From assembly GCA_903836465.1 (NCBI GenBank), contig CAILRB010000014.1, positions 1 to 64,000 on the forward strand: DNA of 64,000 bases, read 5' to 3'. The first letter of the stretch is position 1; each line of letters begins with the position of its first letter. Position numbers and translations under genes: made by a program. The stretch is from an uncultured Chlorobiaceae bacterium. Its GTDB lineage: Bacteria > Bacteroidota > Chlorobiia > Chlorobiales > Chlorobiaceae. Below the pieces are notes generated by a model. It was given only the letters and a program-made list of their open reading frames with translations. It was not told the origin of the DNA and did not search any database. Below are positions 8,056-17,360 of the stretch, one piece after another.

Positions 8056-11000
8056 ATGTATCTTTCGAAAATTGAGCTTTTTGGATTTAAAAGCTTTGCG
8101 CATAAGGTCAGAATCAAATTCGACAAGGGACTGACAGCAATTGTTGGCCCGAATGGATGCGGCAAAACCAATGTTGTCGATGCCATGCGCTGGGTGCTCG
8201 GTGAGCAGAAATCTTCACTGCTGCGGTCGGCGAAGATGGAAAACATCATCTTTAATGGATCGAAAAACCTGAAGCCACTCAGTTTTACCGAAGTCTCCCT
8301 GACGATCGAAAATACACGAAATGTCCTCCCGATTGAATATACCGAAGTTACCGTTACCCGACGTCTTTACCGGAACGGGGAGAGCGAGTTCCTTTTAAAC
8401 CAGGTACCCTGCCGACTGAAGGATATTCTTGACCTGTTCACCGATACCGGGATGGGCAGTGATGCCTATTCGGTCATTGAGTTGAAAATGATTGAGGAGA
8501 TTATCAGCAACAAAAGCGAGGAACGTCTGAAGCTTTTTGAAGAGGCCGCCGGAATAAGCCGTTATAAACAGAGACGAAAACAAACGTTCAAGCTGCTTGA
8601 AAGCACTTCACGGGATATTTCCCGTGTTGATGATGTGCTGGCGGAAGTTGAAAAAAAGGTGAGGAATCTGAAGCTGCAGGTAAGGAAAGCGGAAAAGCTG
8701 AGGGAGCTGCAAAAGAGGATTCGGGAGATTGATCTTGCTCTCTCCTGGCTTGCCATGGAGGAGTTCCTTGAAAAGCTTGAACCGATGCAGCTTCGCATCA
8801 GGGAAGAGGAGTTGCTGAATCATGAGTGCGCCGCAAAAATCGCCACCATGGACAGCTTTGCCCAGGAAACAGAGCTGCTGCTGCTCAGGCAGGAAACAAC
8901 CCTTTCTGAAGCACAGAAAGAGCTGAACGAGAGCAATCAGCAGGTTCATGCTCTTGAAAAAGAGCTCTTGCAGCATGAAGAGCATCAGAAGAACCTTGAG
9001 GCAGACATCGCCCGAATCAGGGCTATCACCGGGAAGAAAGAGCAGAGAATTCGTGAACAAAAGCTGCTCGAAGAGGAGCTGCTGCAGCGCAAGGCGCCTT
9101 GCGAAACAACGTGCAACAAGCTGCATGAGGCTTTTCAGATTCTGGCCGCTGAACACGACCAGCTCAATACCACGCTTGGAGAACAGCGAAATGAGCTGAC
9201 ACGGGAACGAAAGCTTGGCATGGAAGAACAGAGTATCGCCTACCAGCTTTCGTTGACCATGCAGAGCCTCGAATCGAAAAAAGAGTATTTGCGAACGGCT
9301 GTTGAACGACTTGAAGCTAAAAAACTGGCCATTCACGAAAAGCTGCATGCCTCACGTATGACTGAAGATGAACTCTCGGAAGAGCTCAACCGCAAAACAG
9401 CACTGATCGCCGAAGCCAGAAACCGGGAACGGGTGTTGCAGGAACGTCAGGAAAAGTTAAACCTCCTGCTTGAGGAAAAAAAAGAGTCTCTCCTTCTGCT
9501 GCGTTCAGGTCGGGATAAGGTGCATAATCAGATTCTTCTTGCCAATTCAGTGCTCGACAACTTTGAGGGAATGCCAGAAGGAATCGCCTTTCTGGAACAA
9601 CAAAAAAAAGGAAAACCGGGGCAGGGCTGCCTGTCGGATCTTGTCTCTCCTGAAAGTTTTTACAGAAAGGCGGTAAATGCCGCGCTTGGCGAAAGGATGA
9701 GCTATTATGTCTGCCAGTCTCTCAACGAGGCTAAAGAGGGTATCGCCAATCTCACGCATTCCAGTAAGGGAAAAATTCATTTTCTGGTGCTTGATCTTGT
9801 CGCCGGAACCACTGAAAATCCTTATCCGGAGATCAGTGGCGCAACAAAAACTCTTGCTGTGCTTGAATATCCGCCGGAACTTCATAACGCGCTTCTGCTG
9901 ATGCTCGGTAAAAGCTATATCGTGCAGGATCTTGGAGTAGCCGAAACACTTGCCCTGCGTTATCCAGACAGCTCTTTTGTCACTCTTGCAGGTGAACAAT
10001 TCTCCGGTATGGGCCTGCTTTTCGGCGGAAGTTCTAAAAGTAGTGAAGGGTTGCGCCTGGGGAAAAAAGCTGAACGGAACGGACTGCAGAAGGAGCTTGC
10101 GGCACTGGAAAAACGCATAACGATAGAGGAAGAGAGAGTTCTTCAACTGCGCAATGAACTTTCCTCACTGAAAACAGGAGAACAGCACAGGGAAATTGAA
10201 CTCCTTGCTGCAGAACTGGGAGGACTTGAGAAAAGATCTGCTCGAATGGATGCGGAGAAGAGTGGTATGAGAGCAGAGATAACGCAGGCCGGAGAGGAGG
10301 TTGCGACATTGCTCACTCAGAAAGAGAGCTGCGACACTGAGCTCAGCAAGCTTTTGCCGGCAATCAGCAGCAGTGCATCAAGAGCCTCAAGTTTGGGGGA
10401 GAAAATACAGAAGTTACAGGAAAACCTTACCTCCCTTGAGACCCGCCATCATCAGTCAGGCCGCGACGTGCAGTCCCGTCAGAGCCTCTATAAGGACGCT
10501 CTTCTTGATCTTGAAAAGCTTAACATCAGCCTTGCTTCCTGTACTGAAAACCAGGTGTTGCTCCATGAAGAGATTAAAAAGCTGAACACCGAGGGTGCCG
10601 TTGCCGAAAAGAAGCAAGTCATGGGCAGGGAGAGTTCCTCAAGAATGAAAAAAGAGCTTGCCGATCTGCTGCTTGCTGCTGCAGTGAAGCAAAAGAGGGT
10701 CAATGAACTTGAATCGGAGTACAGGGAGCGCCAGGCGCAGCATCATGAAACCCTGGCATCGCTCAGGGAACTGCGACGGAAACATGAGGTCAGCCAGCAG
10801 CTCCTCTCGGCCCTCACTCGTGAACGGATACAACTTGAGCAAGCGCTTGACCATCTTTTTACAGAGACCCGGATAAAACACAACTGTGACCTTCTCTCCA
10901 TGACGGAGCCGGTTCTTGAACCTTCATTTGACAGGAACACAGCACAGCAACAGCTTGAGACGCTTGCAAAACAGCGCGAACAGTTCGGTGCGGTCAATGA

Positions 11001-11592
11001 ACTTGCTCTGGAAGAGTATGAGGGGGAAAAAGGACGGTTGGACTTTCTTCTGGAACAGAAAAGTGATCTGATCGACGCCGAGAGACAGTTGCGTTCAACC
11101 ATTGAGGAGATCAATAAAACCGCCCTGGAAAAATTTGAGACCACCTTTCGTGTAGTCCGGAAAAACTTCATCGCTCTTTTCAGGGAGCTCTTTGAGGCTG
11201 AGGATGAGGTTGATCTGCTGATTCATGCCAGCGACGATCCTCTCGATGCCCATATCGAAATTGTTGCCAAACCGAGAGGGAAAAAACCGCTCTCTATAGA
11301 GCAATTAAGCGGGGGTGAAAAGGCGCTGACGGCTCTTTCGCTCCTCTTTGCTATTTATCTGGTAAAGCCGAGTCCCTTCTGCATTCTTGATGAAGTTGAC
11401 GCCCCGCTGGATGATGCCAATGTCACCCGGTTCATTAAACTCCTGAAAAAATTTGAGAATAACACTCAATTCATTATTGTTACGCACAACAAGAAAACCA
11501 TGGCTTCCTGCCAGGCACTGTACGGGGTCACCATGGAAGATGAAGGGGTATCAAAACTGATACCCGTACGAATAGAAAAAATAAGACTTTGA
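8056..11592 (+). CDS. smc: Chromosome segregation ATPase SMC
   Basis: A 1178-residue condensin ATPase. The N-terminal ABC half has Walker A GPNGCGKT at residues 31-38. Two long coiled-coil arms flank a hinge at about 500-660 (ALGERMSYYVC). The C-terminal half has the signature LSGGEKAL (about 1084) and Walker B with the catalytic Glu, CILDEVDAPLDD (about 1111). It compacts and segregates chromosomes with ScpA and ScpB; scpB is in this window at 20168, but scpA is not seen. The frame extends upstream to a TTG at 8014. The ATG at 8056 gives the conserved MYLSKIELFGFKSF start. Confidence 0.97.
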   Translation: MYLSKIELFGFKSFAHKVRIKFDKGLTAIVGPNGCGKTNVVDAMRWVLGEQKSSLLRSAKMENIIFNGSKNLKPLSFTEVSLTIENTRNVLPIEYTEVTVTRRLYRNGESEFLLNQVPCRLKDILDLFTDTGMGSDAYSVIELKMIEEIISNKSEERLKLFEEAAGISRYKQRRKQTFKLLESTSRDISRVDDVLAEVEKKVRNLKLQVRKAEKLRELQKRIREIDLALSWLAMEEFLEKLEPMQLRIREEELLNHECAAKIATMDSFAQETELLLLRQETTLSEAQKELNESNQQVHALEKELLQHEEHQKNLEADIARIRAITGKKEQRIREQKLLEEELLQRKAPCETTCNKLHEAFQILAAEHDQLNTTLGEQRNELTRERKLGMEEQSIAYQLSLTMQSLESKKEYLRTAVERLEAKKLAIHEKLHASRMTEDELSEELNRKTALIAEARNRERVLQERQEKLNLLLEEKKESLLLLRSGRDKVHNQILLANSVLDNFEGMPEGIAFLEQQKKGKPGQGCLSDLVSPESFYRKAVNAALGERMSYYVCQSLNEAKEGIANLTHSSKGKIHFLVLDLVAGTTENPYPEISGATKTLAVLEYPPELHNALLLMLGKSYIVQDLGVAETLALRYPDSSFVTLAGEQFSGMGLLFGGSSKSSEGLRLGKKAERNGLQKELAALEKRITIEEERVLQLRNELSSLKTGEQHREIELLAAELGGLEKRSARMDAEKSGMRAEITQAGEEVATLLTQKESCDTELSKLLPAISSSASRASSLGEKIQKLQENLTSLETRHHQSGRDVQSRQSLYKDALLDLEKLNISLASCTENQVLLHEEIKKLNTEGAVAEKKQVMGRESSSRMKKELADLLLAAAVKQKRVNELESEYRERQAQHHETLASLRELRRKHEVSQQLLSALTRERIQLEQALDHLFTETRIKHNCDLLSMTEPVLEPSFDRNTAQQQLETLAKQREQFGAVNELALEEYEGEKGRLDFLLEQKSDLIDAERQLRSTIEEINKTALEKFETTFRVVRKNFIALFRELFEAEDEVDLLIHASDDPLDAHIEIVAKPRGKKPLSIEQLSGGEKALTALSLLFAIYLVKPSPFCILDEVDAPLDDANVTRFIKLLKKFENNTQFIIVTHNKKTMASCQALYGVTMEDEGVSKLIPVRIEKIRL

Positions 11593-11611
11593 GAGGTCTC
11601 AGAAAGAGAGT

Positions 11612-12313
11612 ATGCTAAAGAAACTTGTGTTATTTGACATAGACGGAACGTTGCTTTCGATGAACACGGTCAACCGCACTATCCTTGCTGATGCCCTGAA
11701 AAAGGTGTACGGCACTGAAGGAAGTACAGGCACGCACAATTTTGCCGGCAAGATGGACAGAAGCATTATCTACGAAGTGCTGCAGAATGCGGGGCTCAGT
11801 GAGCGTGATATTGCCGAAAAATTTGATCAGGCCAAAGCAACCTATATCGAGATGTTCCGCACGCAGGCCAAACCATCCGACGTTCTCCTGATGCAGGGCA
11901 TCCGGGAACTTCTGGATGAACTTTCGGGACGTTCCGAGCTGATGCTTGGTCTGTTAACCGGAAATTTTGAAGAATCGGGACGGCACAAGTTGCGCCTTCC
12001 CGAAATAAACCATTATTTCCCGTTTGGAGCTTTTGCCGATGACGGTCTGAGTCGTAATGACCTGCCTTTGGTCGCCGTTGAAAAAGCTTACCGGCTCAGC
12101 GGCATCACCTTTTCTGAACACAATATCATCATTATAGGCGATACGGAACACGATATTGCGTGCGCCAGGGTTCTGAACGCAAAGTCTATTGCCGTGGCGA
12201 CCGGCACCTATTCAACTGAGGAGCTGAGAAAACACCATCCTCATGTCTTGTATGAAAACCTGAGTCGGACTGATGTTGTTCTCAGTGAGATCCTCGAATC
12301 CTCAATCAATTAA
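11612..12313 (+). CDS. HAD-superfamily hydrolase, phosphoglycolate phosphatase-like
   Basis: A 233-residue haloacid-dehalogenase phosphatase. Motif I is FDIDGTLL (residues 8-15) with nucleophile Asp9 and acid Asp11. Motif II is GLLTGNFE and motif IV is [13 protein letters not shown]. The helical cap between motifs I and II resembles Gph-type phosphatases. The substrate is not determinable. The gene starts 19 bases after smc and ends 10 bases before nusB, so it sits in a tight co-directional run. Confidence 0.85.
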   Translation: MLKKLVLFDIDGTLLSMNTVNRTILADALKKVYGTEGSTGTHNFAGKMDRSIIYEVLQNAGLSERDIAEKFDQAKATYIEMFRTQAKPSDVLLMQGIRELLDELSGRSELMLGLLTGNFEESGRHKLRLPEINHYFPFGAFADDGLSRNDLPLVAVEKAYRLSGITFSEHNIIIIGDTEHDIACARVLNAKSIAVATGTYSTEELRKHHPHVLYENLSRTDVVLSEILESSIN

Positions 12314-12323
12314 CTGCTCTTTT

Positions 12324-12839
12324 ATGAAGACGTACCGTCGGCAAATCCGTGAAAAGATTTTACAAGCGCTCTACACCATTGAAATCCGGGATACTGACAT
12401 AGACTCTGCTGCTGGCTGGCTTTTGACCGAAGAGATTCTTGCGGACGCCAATGCCATGAAGTTTTTCAACACGCTCCTCAAAAACATCAAGGAGCACAAG
12501 GATGAGATTGACCGTTATATCGTGAAGCATACGTTTAACTGGGATATGAGCCGGATTGCGATCATTGATAAAAACATCATCCGCATGGCCTTGACGGAAA
12601 TTCTCTACTGCGAGGATATTCCCCCCAAGGTTTCGATCAATGAGGCTATTGAAATCGCAAAAAAATTTAACAGCACCGACAAGAGCAGCAAGTTTGTCAA
12701 CGGCATTCTTGACGCCATTTTCAACGACCTTAAAGCTGAGGGGAAGGTGCATAAAAACGGGAGAGGCCTTATTGACCAGTCAGTGGCCAAACAGCAAAAA
12801 ACAGAGCCCGATAGTGAGAACAACGGCAGCGAAACCTGA
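12324..12839 (+). CDS. nusB: Transcription antitermination factor NusB
   Basis: A 171-residue all-helical RNA-binding protein. NusB with NusE (S10) binds boxA in rRNA leaders and prevents premature termination. [20 protein letters not shown] is the typical start. The NusB-specific core is [34 protein letters not shown] and [16 protein letters not shown]. An in-frame ATG 51 bases upstream lies inside the HAD gene and is rejected. The C-terminal 25 residues are a polar extension. The nth gene follows 6 bases later. Confidence 0.93.
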   Translation: MKTYRRQIREKILQALYTIEIRDTDIDSAAGWLLTEEILADANAMKFFNTLLKNIKEHKDEIDRYIVKHTFNWDMSRIAIIDKNIIRMALTEILYCEDIPPKVSINEAIEIAKKFNSTDKSSKFVNGILDAIFNDLKAEGKVHKNGRGLIDQSVAKQQKTEPDSENNGSET

Positions 12840-12845
12840 TGGGGC

Positions 12846-13484
12846 ATGAAACAAACCCCTGAAGAAAAAATCGTTTTTCTTGATGAAGCGCTTGGCGCAA
12901 AATACCCCGACCCAAAAAGCGAACTGCATTACGAAAGCCCTTTCCAGTTGCTTGTGGCAACCATTATGGCTGCCCAGGCAACTGACCGGCAGGTCAATAT
13001 CATTACCAGAGAGCTTTTCAGGCAAGCTCCGGATGCCGAAAGCATGAGCAGAATGGAGCTTGACGAGATAAAAAGCCTTGTCCGCTCCATTAATTATTTC
13101 AACAACAAGGCGAAAAACATCCTCGAAGTCAGCCGGATACTCATGCAGCGTTACCGGGGAGAGGTGCCTGCAACAAGAGAAGAGCTTGAAAGCCTGCCGG
13201 GAGTGGGCAGAAAAACCGCAAATGTCGTACTCGGCAACGCCTTCGGTCAACCGGTTATGCCGGTGGACACCCATGTGCACCGGGTTTCAAACAGGATTGG
13301 ACTGGTAAAAACAGGCAAACCTGAAGAGACAGAAAAAGAGCTGATGAAGATTATTCCTGAAGCATGGGTTATCACCTTTCATCACTATCTGCTGCTGCAC
13401 GGACGGTACACCTGCAAGACAAAAAAGCCGGAATGCGCAGGTTGTTCGGTCAGCAGCGTCTGTGATTATCCGGCAAAAACCTAA
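12846..13484 (+). CDS. nth: Endonuclease III (base-excision DNA glycosylase/AP lyase)
   Basis: A 212-residue bifunctional glycosylase that removes oxidised pyrimidines. The helix-hairpin-helix is LPGVGRKTANVVLG, with the catalytic Lys inside, and the catalytic Asp is in VDTHVHRVSNRIGL. The C-terminal 4Fe-4S cluster has the pattern C-x6-C-x2-C-x5-C (CKTKKPECAGCSVSSVC). It is the last gene of the smc-HAD-nusB-nth run. Its stop codon overlaps the stop of the convergent orphan gene. Confidence 0.96.
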   Translation: MKQTPEEKIVFLDEALGAKYPDPKSELHYESPFQLLVATIMAAQATDRQVNIITRELFRQAPDAESMSRMELDEIKSLVRSINYFNNKAKNILEVSRILMQRYRGEVPATREELESLPGVGRKTANVVLGNAFGQPVMPVDTHVHRVSNRIGLVKTGKPEETEKELMKIIPEAWVITFHHYLLLHGRYTCKTKKPECAGCSVSSVCDYPAKT

Positions 13485-13942
13485 CCAAGTTCGATTTTGC
13501 GGTCAACGGCATAGACCCACTCACCTTCAGGGCGCAGCCGATTACCGGCCCAGAGTTCAAGCATCACCCCTTTGGTTGAAGAAACAGGTGAGGTGAAAAT
13601 TTCAATCTGGTAGTAAAGTTCGTCAAGAAGATCATCCCAGACCTTTTCAAGGTTGGATGCCACATCCTGATAGGCCGGGCCTGGAGTCAGAGAACATGCA
13701 GAATCGGGCGGAAAATAGTCGCTGATGTAGATAAAGCTGTCGGGCATCAAAAACCCGCCCCGAAAGGTACCCCTGGAGCGTTTGACTCCGGGAATTTCAA
13801 CCCAGAATTCAAGCAGTGTATCAGAAGTCAGCCTGCAGTCACTCGCAAGTTTTTCGAAAAGCTGCTGGACAGTCTGGCGGATGAGCGCTTTGTTGTCGCT
13901 GGAAAGCTCATGCATTTTGAAATCCGGAGTATGGTCGCGCAT
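13481..13942 (-). CDS. Protein of unknown function (153 aa)
   Basis: I do not recognise a family. The protein is soluble, acidic and rich in aromatics, with no signal peptide or membrane segment. Features are an N-terminal helical part (NKALIRQTVQQLFEKLASD), a central stretch with GTFRGGFLMPDSFIYISDYF, and a C-terminal ELYYQIEIFTSPVSSTKGVMLELW. The convergent nth gene overlaps it by 4 bases at the stops. Codon use looks like its neighbours. It could be a lineage-restricted conserved protein; the ORF is intact and well placed, so I consider it real. Confidence 0.6.
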   Translation of the reverse strand: MRDHTPDFKMHELSSDNKALIRQTVQQLFEKLASDCRLTSDTLLEFWVEIPGVKRSRGTFRGGFLMPDSFIYISDYFPPDSACSLTPGPAYQDVASNLEKVWDDLLDELYYQIEIFTSPVSSTKGVMLELWAGNRLRPEGEWVYAVDRKIELG

Positions 13943-14003
13943 GTTCGGTGAACGATAAGTTATTGAGTTGCTTGTGGCAATATAGGGTTATTTTGGGGTT
14001 GCA

Positions 14004-15572
14004 TCAACTGGCCGGGGATGGTTCAATGGCAATTGTTCTTTGCAGAACGGTTTCAAGCCACGGCTTCAGCAGGTCGGCAGCCCAGATTTCTATATCGGGT
14101 TCAAAAAGGGTTTTCAGGTGAAGTGTAATTGCACTTCCCTTGACCTCTACATTAATGTTCTGAATATTCTGCCGGTGGCCACGTTCAAGACCATTGGCAA
14201 GGCGCAGAATTCCGGAAAGCACATCGACCGCCCGTTTATGGGGCGGCTTGAGTATGTTGTACGCCGTATGCTTTTCTGAAGGAGGGGATTTGCGGTGATA
14301 ACGAACCACATGACCGATAATCTCGATTTCTGAAGGTGAAAATCCCCGAAGCTCTCCGTTAAGAACGATGTACTGACTGTGCTTGTGGTGGGAAGAGATG
14401 GAAATAAAAGCTCCGATGTTATGAAGCAGCGACGCATATTCCAACAGCTCACGGTAGGGCTCTCCAAGATGGTGCAGAAGTGAAAGTTTGTCGAACAATT
14501 GCAGGCTGAGCCGTGCAATATACTCGGCATGATCACGGTCCCAGTCGCAGCGAAACCCGAGTTCATTGACACTCTCCCGCCGAATATCAAGCGCTACATC
14601 ATTGTCACGATTCTTTGCCATCGAATCGAGATGCTTCAGATAGTGGAGCACCATCCCTTCACGAAGCGCCGAATCGGAAATCAGAATCTCCTCAACCTTG
14701 AAGAGTCTGAAAATCATGTCAACAAGAATGAGTCCCGGAACAATAAGGTCTACCCTTTTTTCATCAAGACCGGTCATTTTTCGCCGATCTGCAGCGTCCA
14801 GAGGGATAACGGCCTTGTAGAGTGCCTGAAACTCTTTTCGGGTAAAGGTACTGTTGTTGAGCGACACATCGCTCTCCCTGCCGGTCATTGAGCGAATCAT
14901 TCGAGCGATATTCTGGGCCGTACCCGAAGAGGCGATAGCCCGCGTCACCTTGAGTTCAGAGGCTTTTTCAACGGCAGAAACCATCTCCGCTGCAAAAAAC
15001 TGCTCAAGCATCTTGATTTCATGGAGAGAAATCGGTTCTGAGGTGACAAACCGTTCCCGCATTCTTGCCACACCGATTTTACGACTCTCAAGAAGCTGCA
15101 CCCCTTGTTGATTGACCAGTACAAATTCAACGGAGCCGCCACCAATATCAAAAAGAAGATCGGCGGTTTTGCCAATGTTCACCGCATTACGAACTCCGTA
15201 ATAGATAAACTCCGCCTCTTCCTTGCCGGAGATAATCTTGACTTTAAGACCGGTCTCCTCCCTGATTCGGCGGAGAAAATCACACCGGTTTTTTGCTTCC
15301 CGGATAGCGCTTGTAGCAAAGGCAATTATATTTTCCGGTGCCACGCCATGCTGCGAGGCAAGAACAAGAAAATTTTTCAAGGCGGCAATGCCTGACTGCA
15401 TCGCATCCTCATCAAGCATTTTCGTCGAAATACTGCCCCTGCCAATACAAATCATATCCTTGACACGATCAATCTCAACAATCCCCTTTTCCTTACTCTC
15501 TTCAACAATAATCATGTGGAAGGAGTTGGTCCCGAGGTCAATGGCAGCTACCCGTATATTTTCAGTCGTCAT
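14004..15572 (-). CDS. Ppx/GppA family exopolyphosphatase/pppGpp phosphohydrolase with HD-like domain
   Basis: A 522-residue protein. The N-terminal ASKHA-fold phosphatase has VAAIDLGTNSFHMII (residues 8-22) and the second phosphate motif DIGGGSVEFVL (about 143-153). The C-terminal half is HD-related (LLHNIGAFISISSHHKHSQY, then GHVVRYHR). The family hydrolyses terminal phosphates of polyphosphate or pppGpp; sequence alone does not separate the two. The length fits the long GppA/Ppx form with the HD-like domain. The gene is monocistronic and divergent from the kinase-like gene at 15754. Confidence 0.9.
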   Translation of the reverse strand: MTTENIRVAAIDLGTNSFHMIIVEESKEKGIVEIDRVKDMICIGRGSISTKMLDEDAMQSGIAALKNFLVLASQHGVAPENIIAFATSAIREAKNRCDFLRRIREETGLKVKIISGKEEAEFIYYGVRNAVNIGKTADLLFDIGGGSVEFVLVNQQGVQLLESRKIGVARMRERFVTSEPISLHEIKMLEQFFAAEMVSAVEKASELKVTRAIASSGTAQNIARMIRSMTGRESDVSLNNSTFTRKEFQALYKAVIPLDAADRRKMTGLDEKRVDLIVPGLILVDMIFRLFKVEEILISDSALREGMVLHYLKHLDSMAKNRDNDVALDIRRESVNELGFRCDWDRDHAEYIARLSLQLFDKLSLLHHLGEPYRELLEYASLLHNIGAFISISSHHKHSQYIVLNGELRGFSPSEIEIIGHVVRYHRKSPPSEKHTAYNILKPPHKRAVDVLSGILRLANGLERGHRQNIQNINVEVKGSAITLHLKTLFEPDIEIWAADLLKPWLETVLQRTIAIEPSPAS

Positions 15573-15753
15573 GCATGTAGTCTAAAAGCGATTTTAAATG
15601 GCGGTGCAAAATACATGTTTTGGAAGGGAAAAGGAAGAGGATGTGTAACCTTTCTCTTCCAGAGATTTCGGTGTATATTCAAGCCTGAAAATGGCATTCG
15701 TATGCAATTTTTCAAATAAACTTATTTATGATCATTTCACCGCGCCTGTAACA

Positions 15754-16377
15754 ATGGAAGTAATCGACCGACTGGAACTCCGCTATGAAGTTGCGCGAAA
15801 AGCGATTCACCTCTCGTCGCTTTCGATTCCGGTGATCTACTGGTTTATCAGCAGAGAACTTGCTCTGCTCCTGCTTGTCCCTCTTTTTTCAGGTTTTTTT
15901 CTGATCGACCTGCTGAAGAATTTTTTTGAACCTGTTTCTCGATGGTATCATAAAACCTTTGATTCCATGCTGAGAACGCATGAACTTGAAGGGAACAAAA
16001 CGTATCTGAATGGAGCGACCCACATCGTCATGGCGGCGCTGCTTCTTGTCCTTTTCTTTCCTAAAATTATTGCCGTTACCGCATTTACTATGGTGGCTGT
16101 TTCTGATACTCTGGCAGCCATTATTGGAAAAACGTATGGAAAACACCGGTTTGGACAAAAAAGCCTTGAAGGAAGCGGTGCATTTTTTCTCTCCTCGTTA
16201 TGCATTGTTGCTATCGTGCCGGGGCTGAATCTGTTTGTCGGAGTTGCCATGGCCATTACGGCAACGGTAACGGAAGCGTTCATGGTCCGTATCGGCGACT
16301 TCAAGATTGACGATAATCTTGCGATACCACTGGTCAGCGCAACAGTCGGCGTCCTCTGCACCCATTTTTTCTTATGA
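15754..16377 (+). CDS. Diacylglycerol/polyprenol (phytol-like) kinase family membrane protein
   Basis: A 207-residue integral membrane protein with about six hydrophobic segments. It carries the CTP-dependent dolichol/phytol kinase signature VAVSDTLAAIIGKTYGKH followed by GQKSLEGSGAFF (about residues 111-140). RKAIHLSSLSIPV near the N-terminus is also typical. Family members phosphorylate polyprenols or phytol using CTP. In a green sulfur bacterium, a role in prenyl-alcohol salvage for chlorophyll or quinone tails is possible but is inference. The start is uncertain: an in-frame ATG at 15691 would add 21 residues, but the 15754 ATG fits the family better. It is 17 bases ahead of the Sua5 gene. 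Confidence 0.78.
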   Translation: MEVIDRLELRYEVARKAIHLSSLSIPVIYWFISRELALLLLVPLFSGFFLIDLLKNFFEPVSRWYHKTFDSMLRTHELEGNKTYLNGATHIVMAALLLVLFFPKIIAVTAFTMVAVSDTLAAIIGKTYGKHRFGQKSLEGSGAFFLSSLCIVAIVPGLNLFVGVAMAITATVTEAFMVRIGDFKIDDNLAIPLVSATVGVLCTHFFL

Positions 16378-16393
16378 CAGCGTACCTTAAAGG

Positions 16394-17347
16394 ATGATCT
16401 TGCAGACCACACTTACCGATTCAGCAGAAGAGGCCGCCGCCATCCTCAGGTCGGGCCGGGTTGTTGCATTTCCAACAGAAACAGTTTACGGCCTTGGTGC
16501 AAGCATCTACCACCCGGAAGCAATCAGGCGGGTTTTTCAGGCAAAAGGTCGTCCGGGTGATAATCCGCTTATTGTCCATATTTACAGTCTTGAACAGCTT
16601 GCCGGGGTTGCGTCTGCAATTAATTTCGACGCAAAAAGGCTTATAGAACACTTTTTTCCGGGGCCTCTCACGCTCGTTCTGAAAAAAAATCCCCTTGTAC
16701 CCGATGCCGTCACTGGCGGCCTGGAGACGGTGGGAGTCCGCTGCCCGGCAAATCCGGTCGCACGGGAGTTTCTCCGCCTCTCAGCATGTCCGGTTGCCGC
16801 TCCTTCGGCCAATCTTTCGGGACTGCCGAGCGCTACAAGCTGGGAAGCAGTCTATGAGGATCTTGAGGGAAAAATTGACTGCGTGCTTCGAGGCAACCCA
16901 AGCGAAATCGGCCTTGAATCAACCATTGTTGACTGTTCCGGATCGAAGCCTCTTCTGCTGCGGGCCGGAGCGATAACCTTTGAGCAACTGCAGGTTGTTG
17001 TGCCTGAAATAGCAGCCAACACAAACCCGGACAAGCAGGCGCCTCCAAAAAGCCCCGGGCTGAAGTATCCCCATTATGCTCCAAAAGCAGCGATTATTCT
17101 CTGCCATACCGATGAAACGAGAAGTGTGCCCCCCTCTTCAGCATACATTGGTCTTTCAAAGCCGCCGGAAGGTATTTCGCTGTGCAAGCGCTGTCGAAAT
17201 CTTGAGGAATATGGCAGTGAGCTTTTCAGTTTTTTCCGGTTATGTGATTCCAAAGGCATTGCCACTATTTACTGCGAACTGCCGTCAAACCTGGGACTCG
17301 GCAGAGCAATCAGGGACAGGCTGATGAGGGCTGCCGGTAAAAAGTGA
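16394..17347 (+). CDS. L-threonylcarbamoyladenylate synthase (Sua5 type)
   Basis: A 317-residue enzyme making threonylcarbamoyl-AMP from threonine, bicarbonate and ATP for the t6A37 modification of ANN-decoding tRNAs. The YrdC domain covers about residues 10-205 (FPTETVYGLGASIY, KGRPGDNPLIVHI, FFPGPLTLVL, APSANLSGLPSAT). The linker SPGLKYPHYAPKA and a shorter C-terminal Sua5 domain follow. AAAGGATG gives a ribosome site at the start. Confidence 0.94.
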   Translation: MILQTTLTDSAEEAAAILRSGRVVAFPTETVYGLGASIYHPEAIRRVFQAKGRPGDNPLIVHIYSLEQLAGVASAINFDAKRLIEHFFPGPLTLVLKKNPLVPDAVTGGLETVGVRCPANPVAREFLRLSACPVAAPSANLSGLPSATSWEAVYEDLEGKIDCVLRGNPSEIGLESTIVDCSGSKPLLLRAGAITFEQLQVVVPEIAANTNPDKQAPPKSPGLKYPHYAPKAAIILCHTDETRSVPPSSAYIGLSKPPEGISLCKRCRNLEEYGSELFSFFRLCDSKGIATIYCELPSNLGLGRAIRDRLMRAAGKK

Positions 17348-17360
17348 GAAGACTCCCGAT

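Noticed and set aside
8608-9348. 246-codon minus-strand frame inside smc
   Set aside because: It reflects the coiled-coil codon bias of smc read backwards (Leu/Phe-rich) and has no independent start signals.
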